Assembly (NCBI GenBank): GCA_900555795.1
Contig: USMP01000064.1
Coordinates: forward strand, 1 to 7,289
Reading direction: 5' to 3'
Length of the DNA stretch: 7,289 nt
Origin: an uncultured Eubacteriales bacterium
GTDB lineage: Bacteria > Bacillota > Clostridia > Oscillospirales > Oscillospiraceae
This document shows, piece after piece, positions 1 to 6,800 of this stretch. The number at the start of each line of letters is the position of its first letter. Positions within the stretch are counted from its first letter, which is position 1. Under the pieces are notes generated by a model. It was not told the DNA's origin, did not search any database, and was given only the letters and a program-made list of their open reading frames with translations. The position numbers were made by a program, and so were the translations under genes.

Positions 1-1
1 G

Positions 2-319
2 GGGGACACCGCCGCTATCCGGGAGCGGATGGAGGACCTGATTGCACGCCGGCGGGAGAAGCAGCCCCTGGAATATCCCAGCGCCGGCAGCACCTTCAAA
101 CGGCCGGCGGGGCACTATGCCGGGGCGCTGATAGAGGGCTGCGGCTTGAAGGGGGCCAGCATTGGCGGAGCCAAGGTGTCGGAAAAGCATGCCGGATTCA
201 TTATCAACACCGGCGGGGCGACCTGCGCCGATATATTGGCGCTGATAGACCATGTGCGGGAGGTTGTGGCGGCCAAAACGGGGGTCCTGTTGGAGCCGGA
301 GGTGCGGATCGTCGGCTGA
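2..319 (+). CDS. murB: UDP-N-acetylmuramate dehydrogenase (UDP-N-acetylenolpyruvoylglucosamine reductase), C-terminal part, 5' truncated
   Basis: This is the C-terminal 105 codons of MurB; the FAD-binding N-terminal part lies beyond the left edge. MurB uses NADPH and FAD in the cytoplasm to reduce UDP-GlcNAc-enolpyruvate to UDP-MurNAc, the second committed step of peptidoglycan precursor synthesis. Visible hallmarks are [14 protein letters not shown], with the Ser at 89-91 matching the family's proton-donating serine, then [22 protein letters not shown] and the terminal [10 protein letters not shown], whose second Glu (299-301) matches the catalytic C-terminal glutamate. The frame is open from base 2, so the Met at 29 is internal and should not be taken as the start. 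The stop is TGA at 317-319. RapZ follows 29 bp downstream, the usual order in clostridial genomes. The catalytic residues in this part are intact, so the gene is probably functional. Confidence 0.95.
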   Translation, partial: GDTAAIRERMEDLIARRREKQPLEYPSAGSTFKRPAGHYAGALIEGCGLKGASIGGAKVSEKHAGFIINTGGATCADILALIDHVREVVAAKTGVLLEPEVRIVG

Positions 320-335
320 GGCCTGTGTGTGGGAA

Positions 336-343
336 AGAGGGAG
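336..343 (+). promoter_or_regulatory. Ribosome binding site of rapZ (decides the start)
   Basis: AGAGGGAG lies 5 nt before the GTG at 349. The upstream in-frame GTG at 325 has no comparable purine-rich site. This supports 349 as the true start of rapZ. Confidence 0.6.
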
Positions 344-348
344 ACCAA

Positions 349-1209
349 GTGGAGATACTCATTATATCCGGGCTCTCCGGAAGCGGGAAGAGCAAGGCGG
401 CATCCTTTTTGGAGGATGTGGGGTTCTATATTGTGGACAACATGCCCGCCGGGATGATTTTGAAATTCGCGGAGTTCTGCGCCGCCGGCAGCGGCCGCTA
501 CAACCGGGTGGCCCTGGTTTACGACGTGCGTACCGCCGACAGCTTCGACGAGTTCCTGGAGGTGCTGGACACCCTGCGGAAAAAGGAGTACAACTGCAAG
601 CTGCTGTTTCTGGAGGCGGATGTGGAGACCATCATCAAGCGCTATAAGGAGACACGGCGGCTGCACCCTCTCCAGGAGCAGGCTGGAACCCTGCAGGCGG
701 CGGTGAATCAGGAGATAGCCATGATGGAGCCGGTGCGCCGCCAGGCGGATATCATTTTAAACTCCACCACTTACTCCACCGCGCGACTGCGGGGGGAGTT
801 GCTGCGCCTGTTCGGGGAGAGCGGGCAGAGCGCCGGCATGACGGTAAGCTTGGTGTCCTTTGGGTTTAAATATGGTTTGCCCATGGAGGCGGATCTGGTC
901 TTTGACGTGCGGTTTATGCCCAACCCCTTTTACATTGACGCTCTGCGCCATAAGACGGGGCTGGACAGCGAGGTGCGGGACTATGTGTTTGCTTTCCGGG
1001 AGACAGAGGAGTTTTTAGGGAAGCTGCGGGATCTGCTGCGGTTTTTGCTGCCGCTGTACCGGGAGGAGGGCAAGACCGTGCTGGTGGTGGCCATCGGCTG
1101 CACCGGCGGGCACCACCGCTCCGTGGCGGTCACACACGCCTTGGCGGAGTACATCGGCTCCCTGGGCTATCAGGTGACAGAGAATCACCGGGATATGACC
1201 AGAGCCTGA
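349..1209 (+). CDS. rapZ: RapZ/YvcJ family P-loop nucleotide-binding protein (RNase adapter protein RapZ)
   Basis: A 286-residue protein, the normal length for RapZ/YvcJ, starting at GTG 349 (an in-frame GTG at 325 would add eight residues). The N-terminal P-loop domain begins almost at residue 1 with the Walker A motif GLSGSGKS (residues 8-15). It is followed by the family signature YKETRRLHPL (99-108). The C-terminal domain carries VSFGFKYGLP (about 169-178), an FDVRFMPNPF block, and GCTGGHHRS (250-258). In E. coli this C-terminal domain binds glucosamine-6-phosphate and the sRNA GlmZ, and so controls GlmS. In Bacillus subtilis YvcJ hydrolyses ATP/GTP and influences competence; the GlmZ pathway is not known in Firmicutes, so the exact role here is inferred. 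It sits 16 bp before yvcK and 29 bp after murB, which fits amino-sugar and cell-wall control. All key motifs are intact. Confidence 0.95.
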   Translation: MEILIISGLSGSGKSKAASFLEDVGFYIVDNMPAGMILKFAEFCAAGSGRYNRVALVYDVRTADSFDEFLEVLDTLRKKEYNCKLLFLEADVETIIKRYKETRRLHPLQEQAGTLQAAVNQEIAMMEPVRRQADIILNSTTYSTARLRGELLRLFGESGQSAGMTVSLVSFGFKYGLPMEADLVFDVRFMPNPFYIDALRHKTGLDSEVRDYVFAFRETEEFLGKLRDLLRFLLPLYREEGKTVLVVAIGCTGGHHRSVAVTHALAEYIGSLGYQVTENHRDMTRA

Positions 1210-1225
1210 GACAAAAGGAAATGCA

Positions 1226-2257
1226 ATGGAAGGAACAATCCATCCGGGCTCCGGCGTGAGGGGGCCCCGGATCGTCGCTATCGGCGGCGGTACGGGGCTG
1301 GGCACCATGCTGCGGGGCCTGAAAAAATATACTGACGACCTTACCGCCATTGTCACGGTGGCGGATGACGGGGGTGGTTCCGGCGTTCTGCGGGAGGAAC
1401 TGGGGATGCTTCCGCCGGGGGACATCCGCAACTGCCTGGAGGCGCTGGCCAATGTGGAGCCGGTTATGAGCGAGTTGCTGCACTACCGGTTTACCGAGGG
1501 TTCCCTGCGGGGGCAAAGCTTTGGCAACCTGTTTTTAGCCGCCCTCAACGGGATTTCCCCCAGCTTTGACCAGGCGGTCAGCCGCATGAGCCAGGTGCTG
1601 GCCATCACCGGCACGGTTCTGCCTGTTACCACCAGCGATGTGCGTCTGGAGGCAGAGTTTGAGAACGGGGCCAGGGTGCTGGGGGAGTCCAAGATTTTCT
1701 ACTGCAAAAAACGGGAGGACTGCCGTATCCGGCGGGTGCGGCTCCTGCCGGAGCACCCGCCGGCCCTGGATACCGCCCTGACAGCCATCCGGGCGGCGGA
1801 TATGATTCTCATCGGACCCGGCAGCCTGTACACCAGCCTCATCCCCAATTTGCTGGTGGATGGTATTGCCGGCGCCATTCTGGACTCCGACGCGCTGAAA
1901 ATTTATGTGGCCAACGTGATGACCCAGGAGGGGGAGACGGAGGGGTATACCGCCGCCGACCACATTCGGGCCCTGTTTCAGCACTCAGCGCCGGGCCTTT
2001 TTTCCCTGTGCCTGGTCAATGCGGAGCCTGTGCCCGGGGATATACTCTCCCGCTACGCCCGGGAGGGGGCCGCGCCCCTGACCTGTGACCAGGCGGCCTG
2101 TGAGGCGCTGGGGGTGGAACTGGTGAGCCGCTCCGTCTCCCTGGTCCGGGACGGCCTGGTTCGCCATGACCCGGACAAGCTGGCCGCCGCCCTTCTGGAT
2201 CTCCACGCCCAGCGCAGTGTCCGCATTGCCGGGCTGGGGCGGTACCGGGCGGAATAG
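1226..2257 (+). CDS. yvcK: YvcK/CofD-like gluconeogenesis and morphogenesis factor
   Basis: A 343-residue protein of the YvcK (uridine diphosphate-sugar-binding, CofD-like) family. The ATG at 1226 has AAGGA at 1215-1219, 6 nt upstream. Family motifs in order are the nucleotide-binding loop IVAIGGGTGLGTMLRGLK (16-33), VTVADDGGGSGVLR (43-56), GMLPPGDIRNC (60-70), NLFLAALNGI (101-110) and LIGPGSLYTS (195-204), then YVANVMTQEGETEGY. Bacillus YvcK is needed for growth on gluconeogenic carbon sources and for normal cell shape, binds UDP-sugars, and is not a CofD transferase. The roughly 14 residues before the glycine loop are variable and Gly/Pro-rich. Co-location with murB and rapZ fits a role in directing UDP-sugar and amino-sugar supply toward peptidoglycan. 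The frame is intact, ending in TAG. Family assignment is firm; the molecular activity is less settled even in model species. Confidence 0.93.
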   Translation: MEGTIHPGSGVRGPRIVAIGGGTGLGTMLRGLKKYTDDLTAIVTVADDGGGSGVLREELGMLPPGDIRNCLEALANVEPVMSELLHYRFTEGSLRGQSFGNLFLAALNGISPSFDQAVSRMSQVLAITGTVLPVTTSDVRLEAEFENGARVLGESKIFYCKKREDCRIRRVRLLPEHPPALDTALTAIRAADMILIGPGSLYTSLIPNLLVDGIAGAILDSDALKIYVANVMTQEGETEGYTAADHIRALFQHSAPGLFSLCLVNAEPVPGDILSRYAREGAAPLTCDQAACEALGVELVSRSVSLVRDGLVRHDPDKLAAALLDLHAQRSVRIAGLGRYRAE

Positions 2258-2336
2258 CGGGGGAATGGGATACCCATATCCAAATGGTTTTGACCCAAAC
2301 CGCTGCTCTGGGCGGGAAGGCTCGGTAGGGTTGCCC

Positions 2337-2371
2337 GTGGTGTCCGGCAGCGGATGGGGAATGGACGCCAC
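2337..2371 (+). repeat. Inverted repeat / predicted hairpin upstream of whiA
   Basis: GTGGTGTCC (2337-2345) can pair with GGACGCCAC (2363-2371) over nine base pairs, one of them a U-G wobble, closing a 17-nt loop. The left arm can alternatively pair through CCGTGGT (2335-2341) with ACCACGG (2380-2386). The two structures are mutually exclusive. In GC-rich DNA such matches can arise by chance. Confidence 0.4.
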
Positions 2372-2402
2372 ATGGAAGGACCACGGTTTATTAGGGGGAA
2401 AA

Positions 2403-2417
2403 GGCGGGTGAACCGCC
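2403..2417 (+). repeat. Small stem-loop next to the whiA ribosome binding site
   Basis: GGCGG (2403-2407) and CCGCC (2413-2417) form a perfect 5-bp stem with loop GTGAA. It ends one base before the G-rich ribosome binding site at 2418-2426. It could affect ribosome access, but the stem is short and may be chance. Confidence 0.3.
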
Positions 2418-2426
2418 GGGGGGAGG
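2418..2426 (+). promoter_or_regulatory. Ribosome binding site of whiA (decides the start)
   Basis: GGGGGGAGG lies 7 nt before GTG 2434 but only 1 nt before GTG 2428. The spacing favours 2434, which also gives the family-typical N-terminus (V/M)SFSSDVKTEL. Confidence 0.7.
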
Positions 2427-2433
2427 TGTGCTG

Positions 2434-3327
2434 GTGTCATTCTCGTCAGATGTGAAAACAGAACTTTGCCGGGCGCCGCTGAGCCGGCTGTGCTGCGCCA
2501 GGGCGGAGGCCTACGGGGTGCTGCTCTACTGCAACACCTTTACGATCCGTGAGGTGCGGATCATTACGGAGAGCGAGGAGTTTGCCATTCGGCTGCCGGC
2601 CCTGTTCCAGCGGGCCTTTGGCATCGATTTTGACCGGATGCCCAGCGCTCTGGAGCAGAAGTATATCTTTCAGATCAGCGATGGGGAGAAGCTGGCGCAG
2701 ATGATCGACGAGTTCGGCTTTGACCCCCGGCAGAGTCCGGTGCTCCACATCAACTTCGGCCTGCTGGAGGAGGACTGCTGCCGCTCCGCGTTTCTGCGGG
2801 GGGCTTTTTTGGCGGGAGGCAGCATGACCGACCCCGCCAAGCGCTACCATCTGGAATTGGAAACCAGCCATAGCCAGGCCAGCCGGGAACTGCAGGCCCT
2901 GCTCACCGACATGGGCCGCCAGCCCCGGCAGGTGGCGCGGGGGGGCTACCAGGTGACATATTTCAAAAGCAGCGATCAGATTGAGGACCTGCTGACGGTG
3001 ATGGGGGCGCCGGTGTCCGCTATGGAGGTGATGAACGCCCGGGCGGAGAAGGAACTGCGCAACGGTGTGAATCGCCGGGTGAACTGTGAGAGCGCCAACC
3101 TGGACAAGGCGGTGGACGCCGCCGGGGGGCAGCTGGAGGCCATCCGGCGGCTCTACGAACTGGGACGGGTGGAGGACCTTACCCCCCAGCTGAAGGAGAC
3201 CATTATCCTGCGGGAGACTTACCCGGAATTGACATTGGCCCAGCTGGCGGAGGAGTTTGACCCGCCGGTAACAAAAAGCTGCCTGAACCACCGGCTGCGC
3301 AAGCTGGTGGAATTGAGCAAACAGTAG
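2434..3327 (+). CDS. whiA: DNA-binding protein WhiA
   Basis: A 297-residue WhiA starting at GTG 2434; the alternative GTG at 2428 is too close to the ribosome binding site. The N-terminal part matches the WhiA domain related to LAGLIDADG homing endonucleases but without nuclease function. It includes FLRGAFLAGGSMTDP (from residue 120) and YHLELETSHSQASREL. NGVNRRVNCESANLDK (210-225) is a strong signature. The C-terminal helix-turn-helix spans about 266-295 (LTLAQLAEEFDPPVTKSCLNHRLRKL). In Streptomyces WhiA is a sporulation transcription factor acting with WhiB. In Bacillus it binds DNA and affects cell division and chromosome segregation without an obvious classical regulon. It follows yvcK as in most Gram-positive genomes, here after an unusually structured 176-bp gap. 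The frame is intact, ending in TAG. Targets in this organism cannot be read from sequence. Confidence 0.95.
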   Translation: MSFSSDVKTELCRAPLSRLCCARAEAYGVLLYCNTFTIREVRIITESEEFAIRLPALFQRAFGIDFDRMPSALEQKYIFQISDGEKLAQMIDEFGFDPRQSPVLHINFGLLEEDCCRSAFLRGAFLAGGSMTDPAKRYHLELETSHSQASRELQALLTDMGRQPRQVARGGYQVTYFKSSDQIEDLLTVMGAPVSAMEVMNARAEKELRNGVNRRVNCESANLDKAVDAAGGQLEAIRRLYELGRVEDLTPQLKETIILRETYPELTLAQLAEEFDPPVTKSCLNHRLRKLVELSKQ

Positions 3328-3339
3328 AGGAGAAACGAT

Positions 3340-3786
3340 ATGGATCGGACAGTATTGGCAAAGGCTTACCGGGACCAGGGATACAGCTGTGCGCAGGCGG
3401 TGGCCTGTGCCTTTGCGGATGTGATTGGCCTGCCGGAGGAACGGACAGCGGGGCTGCTGGGCTGCTTTGGCGGCGGCTTTCGGGCGGGGGAACTCTGCGG
3501 AGCGGTCAGCGCTGCGGCGGTGGTGCTGGGCGCCAGGTGGCCCCATGCCGACCCGGCGGACACCGCGGCTAAGGACCTGGCGGCGGATAAGATGCGGGAG
3601 TTTAACCGGCGGTTTTTGGAGCGGTTCCCCTCTCTCCGCTGCGACGGGCTGAAGCCCTTGCCGGCGGATCTGTCGAAAAGCCCGGCTGCCCGGCGGCTGG
3701 GGGCGGAAAAAACCTGTGATGTGTACATCCTGGCCGCCGTGGAGATTCTGGAGGAGATGCTGGAGGCGGAGCACCTTTCAATATGA
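3340..3786 (+). CDS. C_GCAxxG_C_C family putative redox protein
   Basis: A 148-residue protein starting at ATG 3340, with AGAGGAG at 3326-3332 overlapping the whiA stop and 7 nt from the start. It matches the small cysteine-motif family annotated C_GCAxxG_C_C, described as putatively redox-active with four conserved cysteines. Visible features are GYSCAQAVACAF (C17, C23), GCFGGGF (C42), LCGAVSAAAVVLGA (C53, the CGAxxG-type motif with Ala in place of the last Gly), C101 (LRC), and C126 in the C-terminal TCDVYILAAVEILEEML helix. C17, C53, C101 and C126 are the likely conserved four. There is no signal peptide, so it is probably cytoplasmic. Members are often near transporter or redox genes, but no biochemical function is established. 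The 12-bp gap implies co-transcription with whiA. Family call is fairly firm; function is unknown. Confidence 0.82.
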   Translation: MDRTVLAKAYRDQGYSCAQAVACAFADVIGLPEERTAGLLGCFGGGFRAGELCGAVSAAAVVLGARWPHADPADTAAKDLAADKMREFNRRFLERFPSLRCDGLKPLPADLSKSPAARRLGAEKTCDVYILAAVEILEEMLEAEHLSI

Positions 3787-3849
3787 TCAATTCACCCGGG
3801 GGAAGTACGAAACTCTGTATGCGGTTTAAACCACCAAGGAGGCAGAAAA
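3787..3849 (+). promoter_or_regulatory. Short intergenic region upstream of dnaE
   Basis: These 63 bp contain the perfect palindrome GGTTTAAACC at 3823-3832 and the strong ribosome binding site AAGGAGG at 3836-3842, 7 nt before the dnaE ATG. A -10-like TATGAT at 3782-3787 overlaps the previous stop codon but has no good -35 partner 16-18 bp upstream. No terminator is seen, so read-through into dnaE is possible. The ribosome binding site is solid; promoter and operator roles are speculative. Confidence 0.4.
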
Positions 3850-6800
3850 ATGTCCTTTGTCCATCTCCATGTCCATACCGAATACAGCCTCCTGGACGGC
3901 TTCTGCCGCATTGACGGTCTGGCTAAGCGGGTGAAAGAGTTGGGGCAGAGCGCCGTGGCCATTACGGACCATGGCGTCATGTACGGCGCCATTGATTTCT
4001 ATCGCGCCTGCAAGAAAGAGGGGGTCAAGCCCATCATCGGCTGCGAGGTCTATGTGGCCCCCGCTGGCAGGACCCGGTTCCAGAAGGTCCATGAGCTTGA
4101 CTCCGACAGCCGCCACCTGGTGCTGCTGTGCCGGGATGAGGAGGGCTATCGAAACCTCAGCTATATGGTATCCATGGCCTATGTGGAGGGATTCTATATC
4201 AAGCCCCGTATCGACATGGACCTGCTGCGCCAGCACAGCAGGGGCCTTGTGGCCCTGTCCGCGTGCCTGGCGGGGGAGATTCCCAAGGCCCTGGTGAACG
4301 GGGCCTACGACAGCGCCAGGGCCTACGCGCTGGAGATGCGGGAACTTTTTGGGGAGGACGGGTTCTACCTGGAACTGCAGGATCACGGCATCCGGGATCA
4401 GGCGGTAGTAAACCAGGGGCTGCTGCGCCTCCACGAGGAGACGGGCATTCCCTTGGTGTGCACCAACGACTGCCACTACCTGGCTCCTGAGGACGCGGAG
4501 AGCCACGATGTACTCCTGTGCATCCAGACGGGAAAGATGCTGGACGACGAGGGCCGCATGCGCTACGAGCCCAGGAACTTCTATCTCCGCTCCACAGAGG
4601 AGATGGAGAAGCTTTTTTCCCGCTATCCCGACGCCCTGGCCAACACGGAGAAAATCGCGGAGCTGTGCAATCTGGAATTCACCTTCGGCAAATACCACCT
4701 GCCGGAGTTTGCCGTGCCCGGGGGGGAGTCGGCCCAGAGTTATATCCGGCGCCTCTGCCAGGCGGGCTTTGAGGAGAAGTACAGAGGGGCCCATCCGGAG
4801 TACCGGCGGCAACTGGACTACGAACTGGACATGATTGAGAAGATGGGCTTTACGGACTATTTCCTCATCGTCTCCGATTTTGTCCGCTACGCCCGGGAGA
4901 AGGGAATCCCCGTGGGCCCGGGCCGGGGCAGTGCCGCAGGCAGCATGGTGTCCTACTGCCTGCATATTACGGATATTGATCCCATGCAGTATAACCTCTA
5001 CTTTGAGCGGTTTTTGAATCCGGAGCGGGTAAGTATGCCGGATATCGATATGGACTTCGGCGACACCCGCCGGGACGAGGTGGTGGACTACGTCCGCCGG
5101 AAGTATGGGGACGACCGGGTGGCCCAGATTGTCACCTTTGGCACCATGGCCGCCCGGGGGGCCATCCGGGACGTGGGCCGGGTGATGAATATCCCCTACG
5201 CTGAGGTGGATGTGGTGGCCAAGCAGGTACCCAGCGGGCCCAACAACCTCCATATCACCCTGGATGAGGCTCTGCGCCTGAGCAAGCCCCTGAAGGAACT
5301 TTACGACGGCGACCCCCAGATTAAAAAGCTGATCGATACCGCCAAGGCCCTGGAGGGCATGCCCCGCCACGCCTCCACCCACGCCGCCGGGGTGGTGATC
5401 ACCAAAAACCCGGTGTACACCTATGTGCCCCTGGCCCGGAACGATGAGACCGTGGTCTGCCAGTACACCATGGTGACGCTGGAGGAACTGGGCCTTCTGA
5501 AAATGGACTTTTTAGGCCTGAGGAACCTGACCGTATTGGAGGACGCGGTGGAGATGGTCCGCCGGAGGGAGCCGGACTTCCGCCTGGAGGACATTCCGGA
5601 GGATGACCAGGCCGTGTTCGACATGCTGACGGCCGGGAAGACCAGCGGCGTGTTTCAGATGGAGTCCGCCGGTATGACCGGCGTCTGCGTGGGCTTGAAG
5701 CCCCAGTCCATTGAGGATTTGACTGCGATTGTGGCGCTCTACCGGCCCGGCCCCATGGAGTCCATTCCCCGGTTTATCGCCTGCAAGCACGATCCCAACC
5801 TTGTCACCTATAAGCATCCGGCGCTGGAGCCCATTCTCTCCGTCACCTATGGGTGCATCGTCTACCAGGAGCAGGTGATCGAAATCTTCCGCCGTCTGGC
5901 GGGCTACTCCCTGGGCCAGGCGGACATGCTGCGCCGGGCTATGAGCAAGAAGAAGGTAAAGGACATTGAGAAGGAGCGGGGAGCCTTTCTACGCGGGGAC
6001 CAGGAGAGGGGCATCTCCGGCTGCGTGGCGAACGGTATCCCCGAGGAGACCGCTCAGGCCATTTATAACGAAATTTACGACTTCGCCAACTACGCCTTTA
6101 ACAAGGCCCACGCCGTCTGTTACGCGGTGGTGGCCTATCAGACCGCCTGGTTTAAGCTGCACCACCCCAGAGAATACATGGCGGCCCTGCTGACATCTGT
6201 GCTGGACAGTTCGGAGAAGGTCTCCGAGTATATCGGCGAGTGCAAGGACATGGGCATCGCCCTGCTGCCCCCGGATGTTAACCGCTCCTTTGACAGCTTC
6301 ACGGTGGAGGAGGAGGGGATTCGCTTCGGCCTGGTGGCCATCAAGAATATCGGCCGCGGGTTTATTCAGGCGGTGGTCCGGGAGCGGGAGGCGGCGGGCC
6401 CCTTTACCGGGTTCCAGGACTTCTGCGAGCGGATGTATGGGGGCGATATCAACAAGCGGGCGGTGGAAAATCTGATCCGCTCCGGCGCCTTTGACAGCTT
6501 TGGCGCCTATCGCAGCCAGCTGGCGGCTATCAGCGATAAGCTGCTGGATTCCATTGCCGACAGCCGCCGGCAGAATGTGGATGGGCAGCTGGACTTTTTT
6601 GGAATGGCTGCCGGCCCGGCCCGGCGGGGCAGCGTGTCCATGGTGCTGCCGAAGATTCCCGAGTACACGATGGAGGAGCGAATGCGCCAGGAGCGGGAGG
6701 TGACGGGGCTGTACCTCTCCGGCCACCCCATGAACGCTTATCGGGAGGCGGCAAAAAGCGCGGGGGCCGTGCATATCGGCTCCATTCAGGTGGATTTTGC

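Larger units (their letters stand above)
2258..2433 (+). promoter_or_regulatory. yvcK-whiA intergenic region with several inverted repeats, possible whiA leader
   Basis: This 176-bp gap is far longer than the other gaps in the cluster (12-63 bp). It holds several inverted repeats: ATGGG-ATA-CCCAT at 2265-2277, GGTTT/AAACC at 2286-2301, a larger stem at 2337-2371 with a competing pairing at 2335-2386, and GGCGG/CCGCC at 2403-2417 touching the whiA ribosome binding site. TTGACC at 2290-2295 resembles a -35 box, but no A/T-rich -10 follows at 16-18 bp, so no promoter can be called. No T-run follows any stem, so no intrinsic terminator is visible. The longest reading frames here are short and unsupported. 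No known riboswitch class was recognised; a leader role is inference. Confidence 0.35.

Noticed and set aside
1369..1393. DDGGGSG in YvcK instead of the Bacillus DDGGSSG motif as an unusual substitution
   Set aside because: As I recall, the GGGSG form is common in clostridial YvcK proteins, so it is ordinary variation.
2290..2318. TTGACC as a -35 box for a whiA promoter
   Set aside because: The sequence 16-18 bp downstream is G-rich (around GCGGGA) and does not resemble a -10 box.
2166..2411. Open frame of 81 codons running from inside yvcK into the intergenic gap
   Set aside because: It begins within yvcK in another frame, has no ribosome binding site and no recognisable motif.
2372..2455. 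Possible 27-residue basic leader peptide overlapping the whiA start, ending ATG-TGA inside whiA
   Set aside because: Its only upstream purine-rich site (GGGGA) is 11 nt away, the frame is short, and the Arg-rich composition follows from GC-rich sequence. There is no support for translation.
2446..3774. Long minus-strand open frame (442 codons) opposite whiA and the cysteine-motif gene
   Set aside because: It spans two well-supported + strand genes and their gap. Its protein is low in recognisable motifs and rich in His, Gln, Pro and Arg, as expected for a codon-bias shadow in GC-rich DNA.
3782..3787. TATGAT as a -10 box for dnaE
   Set aside because: No hexamer close to TTGACA lies 16-18 bp upstream; the match overlaps the preceding stop codon and may be chance.
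3826..5382. Long minus-strand open frame (518 codons) opposite dnaE
   Set aside because: It lies almost entirely against the PHP and polymerase motifs of dnaE. No family motif is visible, and the composition fits an antisense shadow.
5989..6774. Minus-strand open frame (261 codons) opposite dnaE
   Set aside because: It is antisense to conserved DnaE blocks and shows no recognisable domain or credible start context.
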